Positions 31,187 through 39,374 of a stretch of DNA of 49,512 nt are shown here, in pieces (the stretch's first letter is position 1; each line of letters starts with the position of its first letter). Both the position numbers and the translations under genes were made by a program. Below the pieces are notes generated by a model. It was not told the DNA's origin. It worked only from the letters and a program-made list of their open reading frames with translations, and did no database searches. This stretch comes from Hydrogenophaga flava NBRC 102514 (GTDB taxonomy: Bacteria; Pseudomonadota; Gammaproteobacteria; Burkholderiales; Burkholderiaceae_C). The DNA lies in assembly GCF_001571145.1 (NCBI RefSeq), contig NZ_BCTF01000035.1, positions 1 to 49,512 on the forward strand, read 5' to 3'.

Positions 31187-31696
31187 TCAGGAGCAGCTGA
31201 CGCTGCCGCAGCCGCTCATGGTGGCCGGGCGCACCCGGCTCGGGTCGGCCAGGGTTTCGGTGCGGGAGTCGAAGCCCACGTCCTTCATGTGCAGCGCCAA
31301 GCCGGCGTCCATGGTGGCGGCGTGCTGCGGGAACCACTCGACCAGCGCCTCGGCCAGGCGGGTGATGATTTCCTTGTCGTCTTTTTCGTAGTGCTCCACC
31401 ACGGCGTGCAGCGTTTCCATGATGGTGGCGTGGTGGCCGGCGTGGCAGTTGTCGGGCGCGAAGCCGGTGGCCACCATCCATCGCTCTTCCTGGGCGAAGT
31501 GCTCCTTGGTGTGCTCGACAAATTCAAGGTATAGCGGCAGCTGCTGGTCCTGCGGGGTGGCGAGCAGGCGGTTGAGCATCTCCACGAACTCTTCGTGGGT
31601 GTCGTCCATGCGGCCGTCGCCGGTCTGCAGCTGCGGGGTCCAGTCCAGGCCGGTGGTGGCCTGGGCGGGGGCTTCGGGGGTGGTGGTCGCGTCCAT
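31187..31696 (-). CDS. Bacteriohemerythrin-like protein
   Basis: A 169-residue four-helix bundle protein. The iron ligands follow the hemerythrin pattern: DDTHEEFVEML, HTKEHFAQEERWM, CHAGHHATIMETLHAVVEHY and FPQHAATMDAGLALHMKDV. It should bind dioxygen or nitric oxide at a di-iron centre and may supply or sense oxygen. A C-terminal extension of about 30 residues ends SGCGSVSCS, two Cys in a flexible tail, which could be a metal or redox site. It sits 27 bases upstream of the DUF2867 gene on the same strand. Confidence 0.9.
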   Translation of the reverse strand: MDATTTPEAPAQATTGLDWTPQLQTGDGRMDDTHEEFVEMLNRLLATPQDQQLPLYLEFVEHTKEHFAQEERWMVATGFAPDNCHAGHHATIMETLHAVVEHYEKDDKEIITRLAEALVEWFPQHAATMDAGLALHMKDVGFDSRTETLADPSRVRPATMSGCGSVSCS

Positions 31697-31743
31697 GGGG
31701 CGTCACTGTAGCGGCAAACCACCTCGCAGGTGCTTGATGGTGG

Positions 31744-32847
31744 TCAAGCTGCGGCGGTGCTCCGGCCCAGCATCTCGTCTAGCGCGGCCTGCAGATCGGG
31801 AGCGGCCAGCGCCTGGTCAAGCCGGGCCAGCACGGGGTGGGCCAGGCTGGCACGCAGGTGGTGGGTGTCGGCGGCGATGTCCAGCGCCGGGTCGTAGCCT
31901 TCCAGGCTGTCGAGCTCGCCGAGTGCGAAGCGCTCGCCCAGCCGGGCGCAGAGATAGGCCAGCGCAAAGCGCGGGGCTCGGGCGCGGTCGGTCACCATGA
32001 AAGGGGTGACCAGCTGGCGACCGACGCCACGGACCTCATCGATCAGGCTCTCCGGCAGGTCCCAGGATTTCATCAGCAAGCTGCCGATTTCGCTGGCGTT
32101 CAGGCCCAGCAACTCCTGTTCGGTGTGGGCGCGCAGCAAACGGTCGCATTTCAACCACTTCTCAACACCGCCGGCTGGAATCAATGACGCAGTGGTGAGT
32201 TGTCCAACGAAGCTGAGCACGACCTGGGTCGAGAGGCTGCCCTGGTCGGGCAGATTCAGCGTCTTGCCCAGCCGCACGCACAGTTCGCTGGCGATGGCAC
32301 TGGCGCGCCAGATCGCGTCGAGCCAGCGCTGTGTTTCGGCCAGCTTGGGCTTGAAGGCCTCGGCCAGCATGTACTGCAGGCAAAGGCTGCGCACAGTGTT
32401 CATGCCCAGAAAGGTCACCGCCTGCCCGATGCTGGTGACCGGCTTTTGCAGGCCGTAGAGGGGTGCATTCACCGTGGACAGCACTTTGGCTGCGATCAGT
32501 GGCTCACCCATCACCAGTTCGCTGAGTTCGGTCGAACCTGCTTTGGCCACGAACTCTGGCGACAGCAGCTTCTGCATCGAGCGTGGGGGGCGCGGGATGT
32601 CTTTGATGGCTTTCAACAGGGCATCCCGGCGCGAGGGATCCAGGTTTTGCTCGGTGAGCCATTGGTATGCGCTCAGTTCTGGCGGAATGGGCACTTCTGG
32701 CAACAGTGGCGAGTGCGCCGCAACCGAGGGGACCGCGGCAGCAGTTGCCCGGGTGGGGGGGAGGCTGCGTGCCGTTTTTCCGTGTTCAGATACCGCCTTT
32801 GCTGGTTGCTGACTAAAAAAAGAGAAAAAAGACACTGGGACCCCCAT
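31744..32847 (-). CDS. HDOD-domain signalling protein
   Basis: A 367-residue protein. After a low-complexity N-terminus (SFFSFFSQQPAKAVSEHGKT) the HDOD domain begins near LLKAIKDIPRPPRSMQKLLS and includes AAKVLSTVNAPLYGLQKPVTSIGQ. HDOD domains are catalytically dead relatives of HD-GYP phosphodiesterases and act as scaffolds in stress, motility and c-di-GMP circuits. No other domain is recognisable. The start is uncertain: a TTG at 32859 or a GTG at 32835 are alternatives to the ATG at 32847, because the purine-rich site AAAAGGA lies almost against the ATG. Confidence 0.82.
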   Translation of the reverse strand: MGVPVSFFSFFSQQPAKAVSEHGKTARSLPPTRATAAAVPSVAAHSPLLPEVPIPPELSAYQWLTEQNLDPSRRDALLKAIKDIPRPPRSMQKLLSPEFVAKAGSTELSELVMGEPLIAAKVLSTVNAPLYGLQKPVTSIGQAVTFLGMNTVRSLCLQYMLAEAFKPKLAETQRWLDAIWRASAIASELCVRLGKTLNLPDQGSLSTQVVLSFVGQLTTASLIPAGGVEKWLKCDRLLRAHTEQELLGLNASEIGSLLMKSWDLPESLIDEVRGVGRQLVTPFMVTDRARAPRFALAYLCARLGERFALGELDSLEGYDPALDIAADTHHLRASLAHPVLARLDQALAAPDLQAALDEMLGRSTAAA

Positions 32848-32890
32848 TCCTTTTGGCAACCCGCACCATTACGGATTGAACCAGGAATGG

Positions 32891-32924
32891 ATCGACCGAT
32901 TCAGCCCAATCTTGAGCGGTCGAT
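32891..32924. terminator. Inverted repeat after argH
   Basis: ATCGACCG (32891-32898) and CGGTCGAT (32917-32924) form an 8-base stem with an 18-base loop in the 81-base gap between the argH stop and the HDOD start. Position just past argH suggests a terminator, but no T-run follows; it could also be an operator of the HDOD gene. Confidence 0.35.
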
Positions 32925-32928
32925 GGGG

Positions 32929-34362
32929 TCAGGCGAAGCGGGCGCGGTGGCGCGCGATCTGCGCCTTCACCTGTGCCGGCGCCGTGCCACCCAGGGTGTT
33001 GCGCGCGTTCAGGCTGCCGCGCAGGCTCAGGCATTCGTACACGTCTTTTTCGATCGAGGCGTTGAAGCCCTGCAGCACGGTCAGTGGCAGCTCGGACAGG
33101 TCGCAGTTGTGGCTGGTGGCGGCCTTGACGGCGTGGGCCACGGTTTCGTGCGCGTCGCGGAAGGGCAGGCCCTTCTTGACCAGGTAGTCGGCCAGGTCGG
33201 TGGCGGTGGCGTAGCCCTTGTTGGCCGCGGCCTCCATGGCGGCAGCGTTGACTGTGATGCCGCCTTCCTTGGCGCCGGTGGCCGGGTTGGGCTGGCCGCC
33301 CACCATCTCGCAGAAGATGCGCAGCGTGTCCTTGAGCGTGTCGACGGTGTCGAACAGCGGCTCCTTGTCTTCCTGGTTGTCCTTGTTGTAGGCCAGGGGC
33401 TGGCCCTTCATCAGGGTGATCAGGCCCATCAGGTGGCCGACCACGCGGCCGGTCTTGCCGCGCGCCAGTTCGGGCACGTCGGGGTTTTTCTTCTGCGGCA
33501 TGATGGACGAGCCGGTGGTGAAGCGGTCGGCGATCTTCACGAAGCCGAAGTTCTGGCTCATCCACAAAATCAGCTCTTCGCTGAAGCGGCTGATGTGCAC
33601 CATGCACAGGCTGGCGGCGGCGGTGAACTCGATCGCGAAGTCGCGGTCGCTCACGCCGTCCAGGCTGTTCTGGCACACGCCTTCCATGCCCAGTGTCTTG
33701 GCCACGCGCTCGCGGTCCAGCGGGTAGGTGGTGCCGGCCAGTGCCGCCGAACCCAGCGGCAGGCGGTTGGTGCGGCGGCGCACGTCGGCCATGCGCTCGG
33801 CGTCGCGGCTGAACATTTCCACATAGGCCAGCAGGTGGTGCGCGAAGCTCACCGGCTGCGCCACCTGCAGGTGGGTGAAACCGGGCAGGATCACTTCCAC
33901 GTTCTGCTCGGCCACATCGACCAGTGCGACCTGCAGTTCCTTGAGCAGGTCGCTGATCAGGTCGATCTCGTCGCGCAGCCACAGGCGCACGTCGGTGGCC
34001 ACCTGGTCGTTTCGCGAGCGGCCGGTGTGCAGGCGCTTGCCGGCGTCGCCCACCAGCTGGGTCAGGCGCGCCTCGATGTTCAGGTGCACGTCTTCCAGAT
34101 CGAGCTTCCACTCGAACGTGCCGGCTTCGATTTCCGAGCGGATCTGCGCCATGCCGCGCTGGATATCGGCCAGGTCGCTGGCGGCGATGATGTGCTGCGC
34201 GGCAAGCATCTCGGCGTGGGCCAGACTGCCGGTGATGTCGGCCAGCCAGAGGCGTTTGTCGAAGAACACGCTGGCGGTGTAGCGCTTGACCAGCTCGCTC
34301 ATGGGCTCCGAGAATAAGGCGGACCAGGCTTCGGATTTTTTGTCGAGTTGGTTGGTGGACAT
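32929..34362 (-). CDS. argH: Argininosuccinate lyase
   Basis: A 477-residue enzyme of the fumarase/aspartase superfamily that splits argininosuccinate into arginine and fumarate, the last step of arginine biosynthesis. The family signature GSSIMPQKKNPDVPEL with the catalytic Ser in the flexible loop is present, with HTGRSRNDQVATDVRLWLRD and FTHLQVAQPVSFAHH. Length is usual for the family. It is divergent from algZ/algR, an order also seen in Pseudomonas (argH, algZ, algR, hemC). The ATG at 34362 gives the typical start. Confidence 0.96.
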   Translation of the reverse strand: MSTNQLDKKSEAWSALFSEPMSELVKRYTASVFFDKRLWLADITGSLAHAEMLAAQHIIAASDLADIQRGMAQIRSEIEAGTFEWKLDLEDVHLNIEARLTQLVGDAGKRLHTGRSRNDQVATDVRLWLRDEIDLISDLLKELQVALVDVAEQNVEVILPGFTHLQVAQPVSFAHHLLAYVEMFSRDAERMADVRRRTNRLPLGSAALAGTTYPLDRERVAKTLGMEGVCQNSLDGVSDRDFAIEFTAAASLCMVHISRFSEELILWMSQNFGFVKIADRFTTGSSIMPQKKNPDVPELARGKTGRVVGHLMGLITLMKGQPLAYNKDNQEDKEPLFDTVDTLKDTLRIFCEMVGGQPNPATGAKEGGITVNAAAMEAAANKGYATATDLADYLVKKGLPFRDAHETVAHAVKAATSHNCDLSELPLTVLQGFNASIEKDVYECLSLRGSLNARNTLGGTAPAQVKAQIARHRARFA

Positions 34363-34473
34363 GGTGGTGCCAGCGGCGAGAGAAGGGATCGGAGGGCGGC
34401 GCGTGCGCCTGGAGGAATGGGCCCGGGCGCTGTGGCCGATGCGGTCTGACGGCGACAACCTATAGTGCGAGCC

Positions 34474-35535
34474 ATGCGGGACTCCCGAATTTTATCGAGC
34501 TTCCAGGACCTGTCGTCGACCATGGGCACGCTGCCGCTGTCGCAGATGCCCGAGCATCGGCGCGACGTCGAGCTGGTGTACGACACCTGTCAACTGGGCG
34601 TGGTGCTGCGCGCGGTGCTGTTCGTGCAGGCGATCGCCTGGGTGGCGGCCTTGTATGGTGCGCAGAGTCTGGTCGGCTGGCTGGAGACGCTGGCGGTGCT
34701 GACGGCGGCCACGCTCCCCTCGGTGCTGATCTGGCTGCTGGTGACTTGCGCGCTCAAGCGCCAGCTGGCACAGCTGCCCATGCCGGCCCAGTGGGCGGCC
34801 GGCATCGTGCTGGGCGCGGTCTCGGCGATCTATGGTTGCGGCATGCTGGTCTGGACGGGCTTGGTTTCGCCGGCCCCCTGGCTGGCCAGCGCCGCCAGCG
34901 GCGCGCTGGTCGCGACCGTGCTCGTGGCGGGCCTGGTCTGGCGCCTGCGGGCCAAGGCCCCGGCCGGCACCACGGCGCGCCTGGCCGAGCTGCAGGCACG
35001 CATCCGGCCGCACTTCCTCTTCAACACGCTCAACAGCGCCATCGCACTGGTGCGCGCTGAGCCCGCCAAGGCCGAAGCCTTGCTGGAAGACCTGAGCGAG
35101 CTGTTCCGCCACGCCCTGGCAGATTCGCAGGAGGCGGTGCCGCTGTCGCAGGAGCTGGCGCTGGCCGAGCACTACCTGGCGATCGAGCAGGTGCGCTTTG
35201 GCGACCGCCTGCGCCTGGAGTGGAACCTGGACCCGAAAGCGGCAGGCGCGAAGCTGCCACCGCTGATCCTGCAGCCGCTGGTCGAGAATGCGGTCAAGCA
35301 CGGCGTCGAACCCAGCCCGACCGGGGCCACGGTGCGCATCACCACCAAGCGCCGCGGCGGCATGGTGGTGATCAAGGTGACCAACACCGTGCCCGCCGGC
35401 AGTGGTCCACCGGGGCACGGGCTGGCACAGGACAATGTGCGCCAGCGGCTGGCGCTGCTGCACGATGTCGAGGGCCGGTTCCAGTCGGCGCTGGTCAACG
35501 GGGTGTACCAGGTTCGACTCGAAATACCGATATAA
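34474..35535 (+). CDS. algZ: LytS-type histidine kinase (AlgZ/FimS-like)
   Basis: A 353-residue membrane kinase. Four hydrophobic helices occupy about 42-155. The cytoplasmic His_kinase domain starts with AELQARIRPHFLFNTLNSAI, where His180 is the expected phosphorylation site, and includes LILQPLVENAVKHG (the N box). Only this short kinase core follows, as in AlgZ. The regulator gene is 34 bases downstream. In Pseudomonas AlgZ/AlgR controls alginate, twitching motility and virulence; here only the homology and order are certain. A GTG at 34465 is an alternative start. Confidence 0.85.
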   Translation: MRDSRILSSFQDLSSTMGTLPLSQMPEHRRDVELVYDTCQLGVVLRAVLFVQAIAWVAALYGAQSLVGWLETLAVLTAATLPSVLIWLLVTCALKRQLAQLPMPAQWAAGIVLGAVSAIYGCGMLVWTGLVSPAPWLASAASGALVATVLVAGLVWRLRAKAPAGTTARLAELQARIRPHFLFNTLNSAIALVRAEPAKAEALLEDLSELFRHALADSQEAVPLSQELALAEHYLAIEQVRFGDRLRLEWNLDPKAAGAKLPPLILQPLVENAVKHGVEPSPTGATVRITTKRRGGMVVIKVTNTVPAGSGPPGHGLAQDNVRQRLALLHDVEGRFQSALVNGVYQVRLEIPI

Positions 35536-35569
35536 GACATTCTGGACGCAGGGATCAATGGAGCGTGAC

Positions 35570-36307
35570 ATGGCACTCAAGGTACTGATCGTGGACGACG
35601 AAGCGCTGGCGCGGTCGCGGCTGCGCACGCTGCTGGGCGACTGCAACGATCCGCGCGCCGAGGTGGTCGGCGAGGCCGGCAACGCGGTGCTGGCGATGGA
35701 CCAGATCCAGCGCGCGCCCTGCGACCTGCTGCTGCTGGACATCCACATGCCGGGCGTGGACGGCATCGCACTGGCGGAGAACCTGCGCACCATGGCCGCT
35801 CCGCCCCGTGTGGTGTTCGTGACCGCGCACGCCGAGCACGCGGTGCATGCCTTCGAGCTGGAGGCGGTCGACTACCTGACCAAGCCGGTGCGTCTGGAGC
35901 GCCTGCAGCAGGCCCTGCAGAAGGTGCAGCGGCTGATGACGGCGGAGCCTTCGGAATCGGGCGGTGGTTCGGAGAGCCTGCTGATCCAGGAGCGGGGCCG
36001 CAGCGAGCGGGTGGCGCTGTCGGAGGTGATTTACCTGAAAGCCGAGCTGAAGTACATCACCGTGCGCACGGCCGAAAAGGAGCACATCTACGACGGCGCG
36101 CTGAGCGATCTGGAGCAGAAGTACGCGCACCTGTTCGTGCGGGTGCACCGCAATGCGCTGGTGGCGCGGCGTTGTGTGCGGGCGGTGGAGAAGCACAACG
36201 ACCCGGTCGAGGGTGAGGGCTGGACGGTGCGCCTCGATGGCTGCGACGAGCGGCTGGCGGTGTCGCGCCGTCAGCTGGCGGCTGTTCGCGAATCCTTGGT
36301 CGGTTGA
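35570..36307 (+). CDS. algR: LytTR-family response regulator (AlgR-like)
   Basis: A 245-residue regulator. The receiver domain has IVDDEALAR, phospho-acceptor Asp57 in LLLLDIHMPGVDG, Thr in VVFVTAH and Lys in DYLTKPVRLERL. The C-terminal LytTR DNA-binding domain runs from about 137 to 243 (IQERGRSERVALSEVIYLKA, then HLFVRVHRNALVARRCV). The kinase gene is upstream with 34 bases between. The ATG at 35570 has GGAG at 6 bases; an ATG at 35558 is equally well placed. The gene is followed by a pair of intergenic structured repeats. Confidence 0.9.
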   Translation: MALKVLIVDDEALARSRLRTLLGDCNDPRAEVVGEAGNAVLAMDQIQRAPCDLLLLDIHMPGVDGIALAENLRTMAAPPRVVFVTAHAEHAVHAFELEAVDYLTKPVRLERLQQALQKVQRLMTAEPSESGGGSESLLIQERGRSERVALSEVIYLKAELKYITVRTAEKEHIYDGALSDLEQKYAHLFVRVHRNALVARRCVRAVEKHNDPVEGEGWTVRLDGCDERLAVSRRQLAAVRESLVG

Positions 36308-36359
36308 CCGTTTGTTCTCCGCTTTGTTGGTGTTGGCGGGGCTCCGGTCGACGGCGACT

Positions 36360-36439
36360 GGGGTGACCGGCTCCGCTCATGTCCCCCGGATCGGGCTGTG
36401 CCCGATCCTCCTCCTTTACTTCGCTGCGCCGGTCACCCC
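36360..36439. repeat. Structured intergenic repeat, copy A1
   Basis: A 12-base perfect inverted repeat (GGGGTGACCGGC at 36360 and GCCGGTCACCCC ending 36439) encloses the element. Inside are CTCATGTCCCCCG, an apical hairpin GATCGGGC-TGT-GCCCGATC (36389-36407) and CTCCTCCTTTACTTCGCT. The same core occurs reversed at A2 and again at 43145 and 43331 (B1, B2). Arm sequences differ between copies but stay complementary. It lies 52 bases after the algR stop. Confidence 0.8.
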
Positions 36440-36510
36440 AGCCACCGCCGACCTCCTGGCGGGCGCCAGTCGGGGAGATCCATTGCTTCAATGGATGCCG
36501 AGGGCATGGT

Positions 36511-36609
36511 GCTTTGCAGAGCGAAGTAAAGGAGGAGAACCCGGCGCAGCCGGGTTCGGGGGACATGAGCGGCGCAGAGTGCCGTGACCTCGGCAGCCCG
36601 CGAGGTGCA
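36511..36609. repeat. Structured intergenic repeat, copy A2 (inverted to A1)
   Basis: Read in reverse it begins GCACCTCGCGGG, then CTCTGCGCCGCTCATGTCC, a hairpin AACCCGGC-GCA-GCCGGGTT (36538-36556) and CTCCTCCTTTACTTCGCTCT. The two ends also pair imperfectly (about 12 of 15 bases between 36500-36515 and 36577-36592). Between A1 and A2 is a small extra hairpin ATCCATTG-CTT-CAATGGAT (36478-36496). The pair fills the 313-base convergent gap between algR and recJ. Confidence 0.8.
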
Positions 36610-36620
36610 ACAACGGCAAG

Positions 36621-38357
36621 TCAGACCTCCGCCGCCTCGATCAGAAAGCGAACCCGCCGCTGCCCCTGCCACTCGTCCGCATCCAGACGAAAAGCGATCT
36701 TGACGGTCGAAGGCAAAGGCTCCGTGTGACCGAACCAGATGCCGTCCACCGGGTCGCCCTGGTGCTTGAGCTTCACCGAGAGGTGCTTCTCACCCACCAG
36801 CCGCTGGCTCAGCACCTGCACCTCCTCGCAGAACACCGGCGGCGCAAAGCCCTGGCCCCAGACCTCGGCGTGCAGTGTGTCCACCAGGTCCGCACGCCGG
36901 TACTGCTTGTCCAGCGCACCATCGGCTTCCAGCCGGCGCTGCAGCGTGGCGGCGTCCAGCCACTCGTGGGCGACCTGTGCAAAGGCCTGCTCGAAGGTGT
37001 CGATGTGTTCTTCGTCAATCGTGCAGCCGGCGGCCATGGCGTGGCCGCCGAAGCGCAGCAGCACGCCCGGGTGGCGCTTGGCGACCAGGTCCAGCGCGTC
37101 GCGCAGGTGGAAGCCCGGGATGGAGCGGCCCGATCCCTTGAGTTCGTGCTCCTTGCCTTCGGCACCGCTGGCCGCGAACACGAAGGTCGGGCGGTGCAGC
37201 TTGTCCTTCAGGCGCGAGGCCACGATGCCGACCACGCCCTCGTGGAAGTCGGGGTCGAACACGGTGATGGCCGGCGGCGGCGCTTCGCTCTCGTCGAACA
37301 GCTCCTCCACGATCATCAGCGCCTGCTCGCGCATTTCGCCTTCAATCGTCTTGCGCTCGCGGTTGATGCCGTCGAGCGTGCGCGCGAGTTCGTCGGCGCG
37401 GCTGGCGTCGTCGGTCAGCAGGCACTCGATGCCCAGCGTCATGTCGGCCAGACGGCCGGCCGCGTTCAGGCGTGGGCCGAGGGCAAAGCCGAAGTCGAAG
37501 GCGCTGGCCTTGGCCGGCTGGCGCGCCGCGACCGCAAACAGCGCGGCCATGCCCGGCGGCATCGCGCCGGCGCGCACGCGCTTCAGGCCCTGCGCCACCA
37601 GGCGGCGGTTGTTGGCATCGAGCTTCACCACGTCGGCCACCGTGCCCAGCGCCACCAGCGGCAGCAGCGTGTCGATCTTGGGCTGGGTCTTCGCGTCGAA
37701 CACCCCGCGCTCACGAAGCTCGGCCCGCAGCGCCAGCAGCACATAGAACATCACGCCCACGCCCGCGATGCTCTTGCTATCGAAGCCGCAACCCGGCTGA
37801 TTGGGGTTGACGATGGTGCAGTCGGTCGGCAGCGTCACGGCGCCGTCGATGACCGCAGGCAGGTGGTGGTCGGTCACCAGCACGTTCAGACCGGCCTCGC
37901 GCGCGGCACGCACGCCGGCCACGCTGGCGATGCCGTTGTCCACCGTGACCAGCCAGTCGGCGCCGCGCAGCTTGACGCGCTGCGCGATCGAGGGCGTGAG
38001 GCCGTAGCCGTCGGTCACGCGGTCGGGTACCAGGTACTCGACCTTGTCCCAGCTCATCGGTGCGCCAAGCAGCTTGAGCCCGCGCACGCCCACGGCACAG
38101 GCGGTGGCGCCGTCGCAGTCGTAGTCGGCCACGATGCACAGGCGCTGTCCCGCGGCCATGGCGTCGGCCAGCTGCTTCGCGGCGGTGGTGGCATTCAGCA
38201 TCTGCGCGGGCGGGATCAGCAGGGACAGCGCGTCGTCCAGCTGCTCTTTGGCGGTGATGCCGCGGGCGGCGAACAGGCGGGCCAGCAGCGGGTGCAGGCC
38301 GGCCTGCTCAAGCGCCCAGGCGGCGCGCGGCGGCACGTCGCGGGTGATGATCTTCAT
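36621..38357 (-). CDS. recJ: Single-stranded-DNA-specific exonuclease RecJ
   Basis: A 578-residue 5'-3' exonuclease used in recombination and mismatch repair. The DHH phosphoesterase motifs are visible: VADYDCDGATACAV, VTVDNGIAS, VLVTDHHLPA and, in the DHHA1 domain, GVVGIVASRLKDK and FGGHAMAAGCTI. The C-terminal OB-like domain ends the protein (RFLIEAAEV). The ATG at 38357 overlaps the stop of the rpfE-like gene by 4 bases, so the two genes are translated together. The recJ-rpfE order also occurs in Xanthomonas. Confidence 0.95.
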   Translation of the reverse strand: MKIITRDVPPRAAWALEQAGLHPLLARLFAARGITAKEQLDDALSLLIPPAQMLNATTAAKQLADAMAAGQRLCIVADYDCDGATACAVGVRGLKLLGAPMSWDKVEYLVPDRVTDGYGLTPSIAQRVKLRGADWLVTVDNGIASVAGVRAAREAGLNVLVTDHHLPAVIDGAVTLPTDCTIVNPNQPGCGFDSKSIAGVGVMFYVLLALRAELRERGVFDAKTQPKIDTLLPLVALGTVADVVKLDANNRRLVAQGLKRVRAGAMPPGMAALFAVAARQPAKASAFDFGFALGPRLNAAGRLADMTLGIECLLTDDASRADELARTLDGINRERKTIEGEMREQALMIVEELFDESEAPPPAITVFDPDFHEGVVGIVASRLKDKLHRPTFVFAASGAEGKEHELKGSGRSIPGFHLRDALDLVAKRHPGVLLRFGGHAMAAGCTIDEEHIDTFEQAFAQVAHEWLDAATLQRRLEADGALDKQYRRADLVDTLHAEVWGQGFAPPVFCEEVQVLSQRLVGEKHLSVKLKHQGDPVDGIWFGHTEPLPSTVKIAFRLDADEWQGQRRVRFLIEAAEV

Positions 38358-39304
38358 AGGTCTTTCAGGGTATCGCTGACCGGCGCGCTGCCGAACAGCT
38401 GCTTGATCGAACGGCCGAGGCGCGCGAAGGCGCCGGCCGGTGCGGTGGTCCAGGTGCGGGCGTGGCGTTCGCCGCAGAGCGTCAGGGTGACGGGCTCGCC
38501 GCGCTGGGCGGCTGACAGCAGTGCGGCAATCTCGCCCGTGTCCAGCGCCTGCCATGCGGCGGTCCAGCCAGCCCAGTCGCCGCGCAGCGCGGCCTGGCGC
38601 AGGGTGTCGGGCATGTCCGGGGCCTCAGCCAGTGCCGGGGACGTGTCCAGCGCGCCCGCGCCGTGCACCCAGAAGCCGTTGACGGGCAGCAGGCCACGCG
38701 CGGTGCGGGCGTCGTGCGCCGGGTGGGTGTAGAACAGCATCTGCGCCTCGCTCTGCAGGCGCTTGAGCAGGCGCGCGCCGGCCGGGTTGGCGGGGCTCTC
38801 GGCCAGCCAGGCGTCCACCATGCGGCCACTCACCCGGTCCAGGCTGGCGCAGGCGATGCCGCGCAGCGGTTCGCCGCTGGCGTGCCACTCGGTGGCGCTC
38901 TCCCGCCGCAGCGTGAGGCCGTCTTCGGCGCACATCGGCTCGAAGGCCTCGAACAGGGCGCGCGAGTCGGCGTCGTCCATCGCCAGCTGCGCGCCGGGCA
39001 GCAGCGTCACCTGCTCCATACCCACCTGGTAGTGGCAGAGGCTGAACCAGGCCTGGGGCACGGTGGGGGCTTCGCTCTGTGCGGCGGCCCAGGGAATCTG
39101 TCCGTCGGCCACCGGCAGGCCCAGTGCGCGGGCCAGGGCCCGCTCGTGCGGGGGTGTGAGCTGGTGGTCGTCGCCCCGGTCGGCGGGCTGCTCGGCCAGG
39201 TGGGCCAGCAGGGCCTGCAGGTTGGGTAGTTTCAGACCGGGCAGCAGCGCTTGGCATTCGGGGGCGCTGGCGGCGGCAAAGGGGATCAGCAGGTGGTGGG
39301 GCAC
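38354..39304 (-). CDS. RpfE-like protein (phosphoglycerate-mutase-like), function unknown
   Basis: A 316-residue protein that resembles the RpfE-type proteins found beside recJ in Xanthomonas and Burkholderiales; database entries sometimes call it phosphoglycerate mutase. Features are LLIPFAAASAPECQALLPGL at the start, WFSLCHYQVGMEQVTLLPG, a C-terminal half with HPAHDARTARGLLPVNGFWV, and a final basic segment. It overlaps recJ by 4 bases. Biochemical role is unknown. The GTG at 39304 is chosen because residues upstream of it look unlike the family, but the start is uncertain; a TTG at 39355 is possible. Confidence 0.75.
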   Translation of the reverse strand: MPHHLLIPFAAASAPECQALLPGLKLPNLQALLAHLAEQPADRGDDHQLTPPHERALARALGLPVADGQIPWAAAQSEAPTVPQAWFSLCHYQVGMEQVTLLPGAQLAMDDADSRALFEAFEPMCAEDGLTLRRESATEWHASGEPLRGIACASLDRVSGRMVDAWLAESPANPAGARLLKRLQSEAQMLFYTHPAHDARTARGLLPVNGFWVHGAGALDTSPALAEAPDMPDTLRQAALRGDWAGWTAAWQALDTGEIAALLSAAQRGEPVTLTLCGERHARTWTTAPAGAFARLGRSIKQLFGSAPVSDTLKDL

Positions 39305-39374
39305 GGAGGGACAAGCCGGACGGGGGAACAGCCGGGATTGTCGGGGATGCCACAATCGCCGCTGGATTTCATCG

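Noticed and set aside
32200..34317. 705-codon open frame antisense to argH
   Set aside because: His/Gln/Val-rich translation with no domains, fully covered by the well-supported argH.
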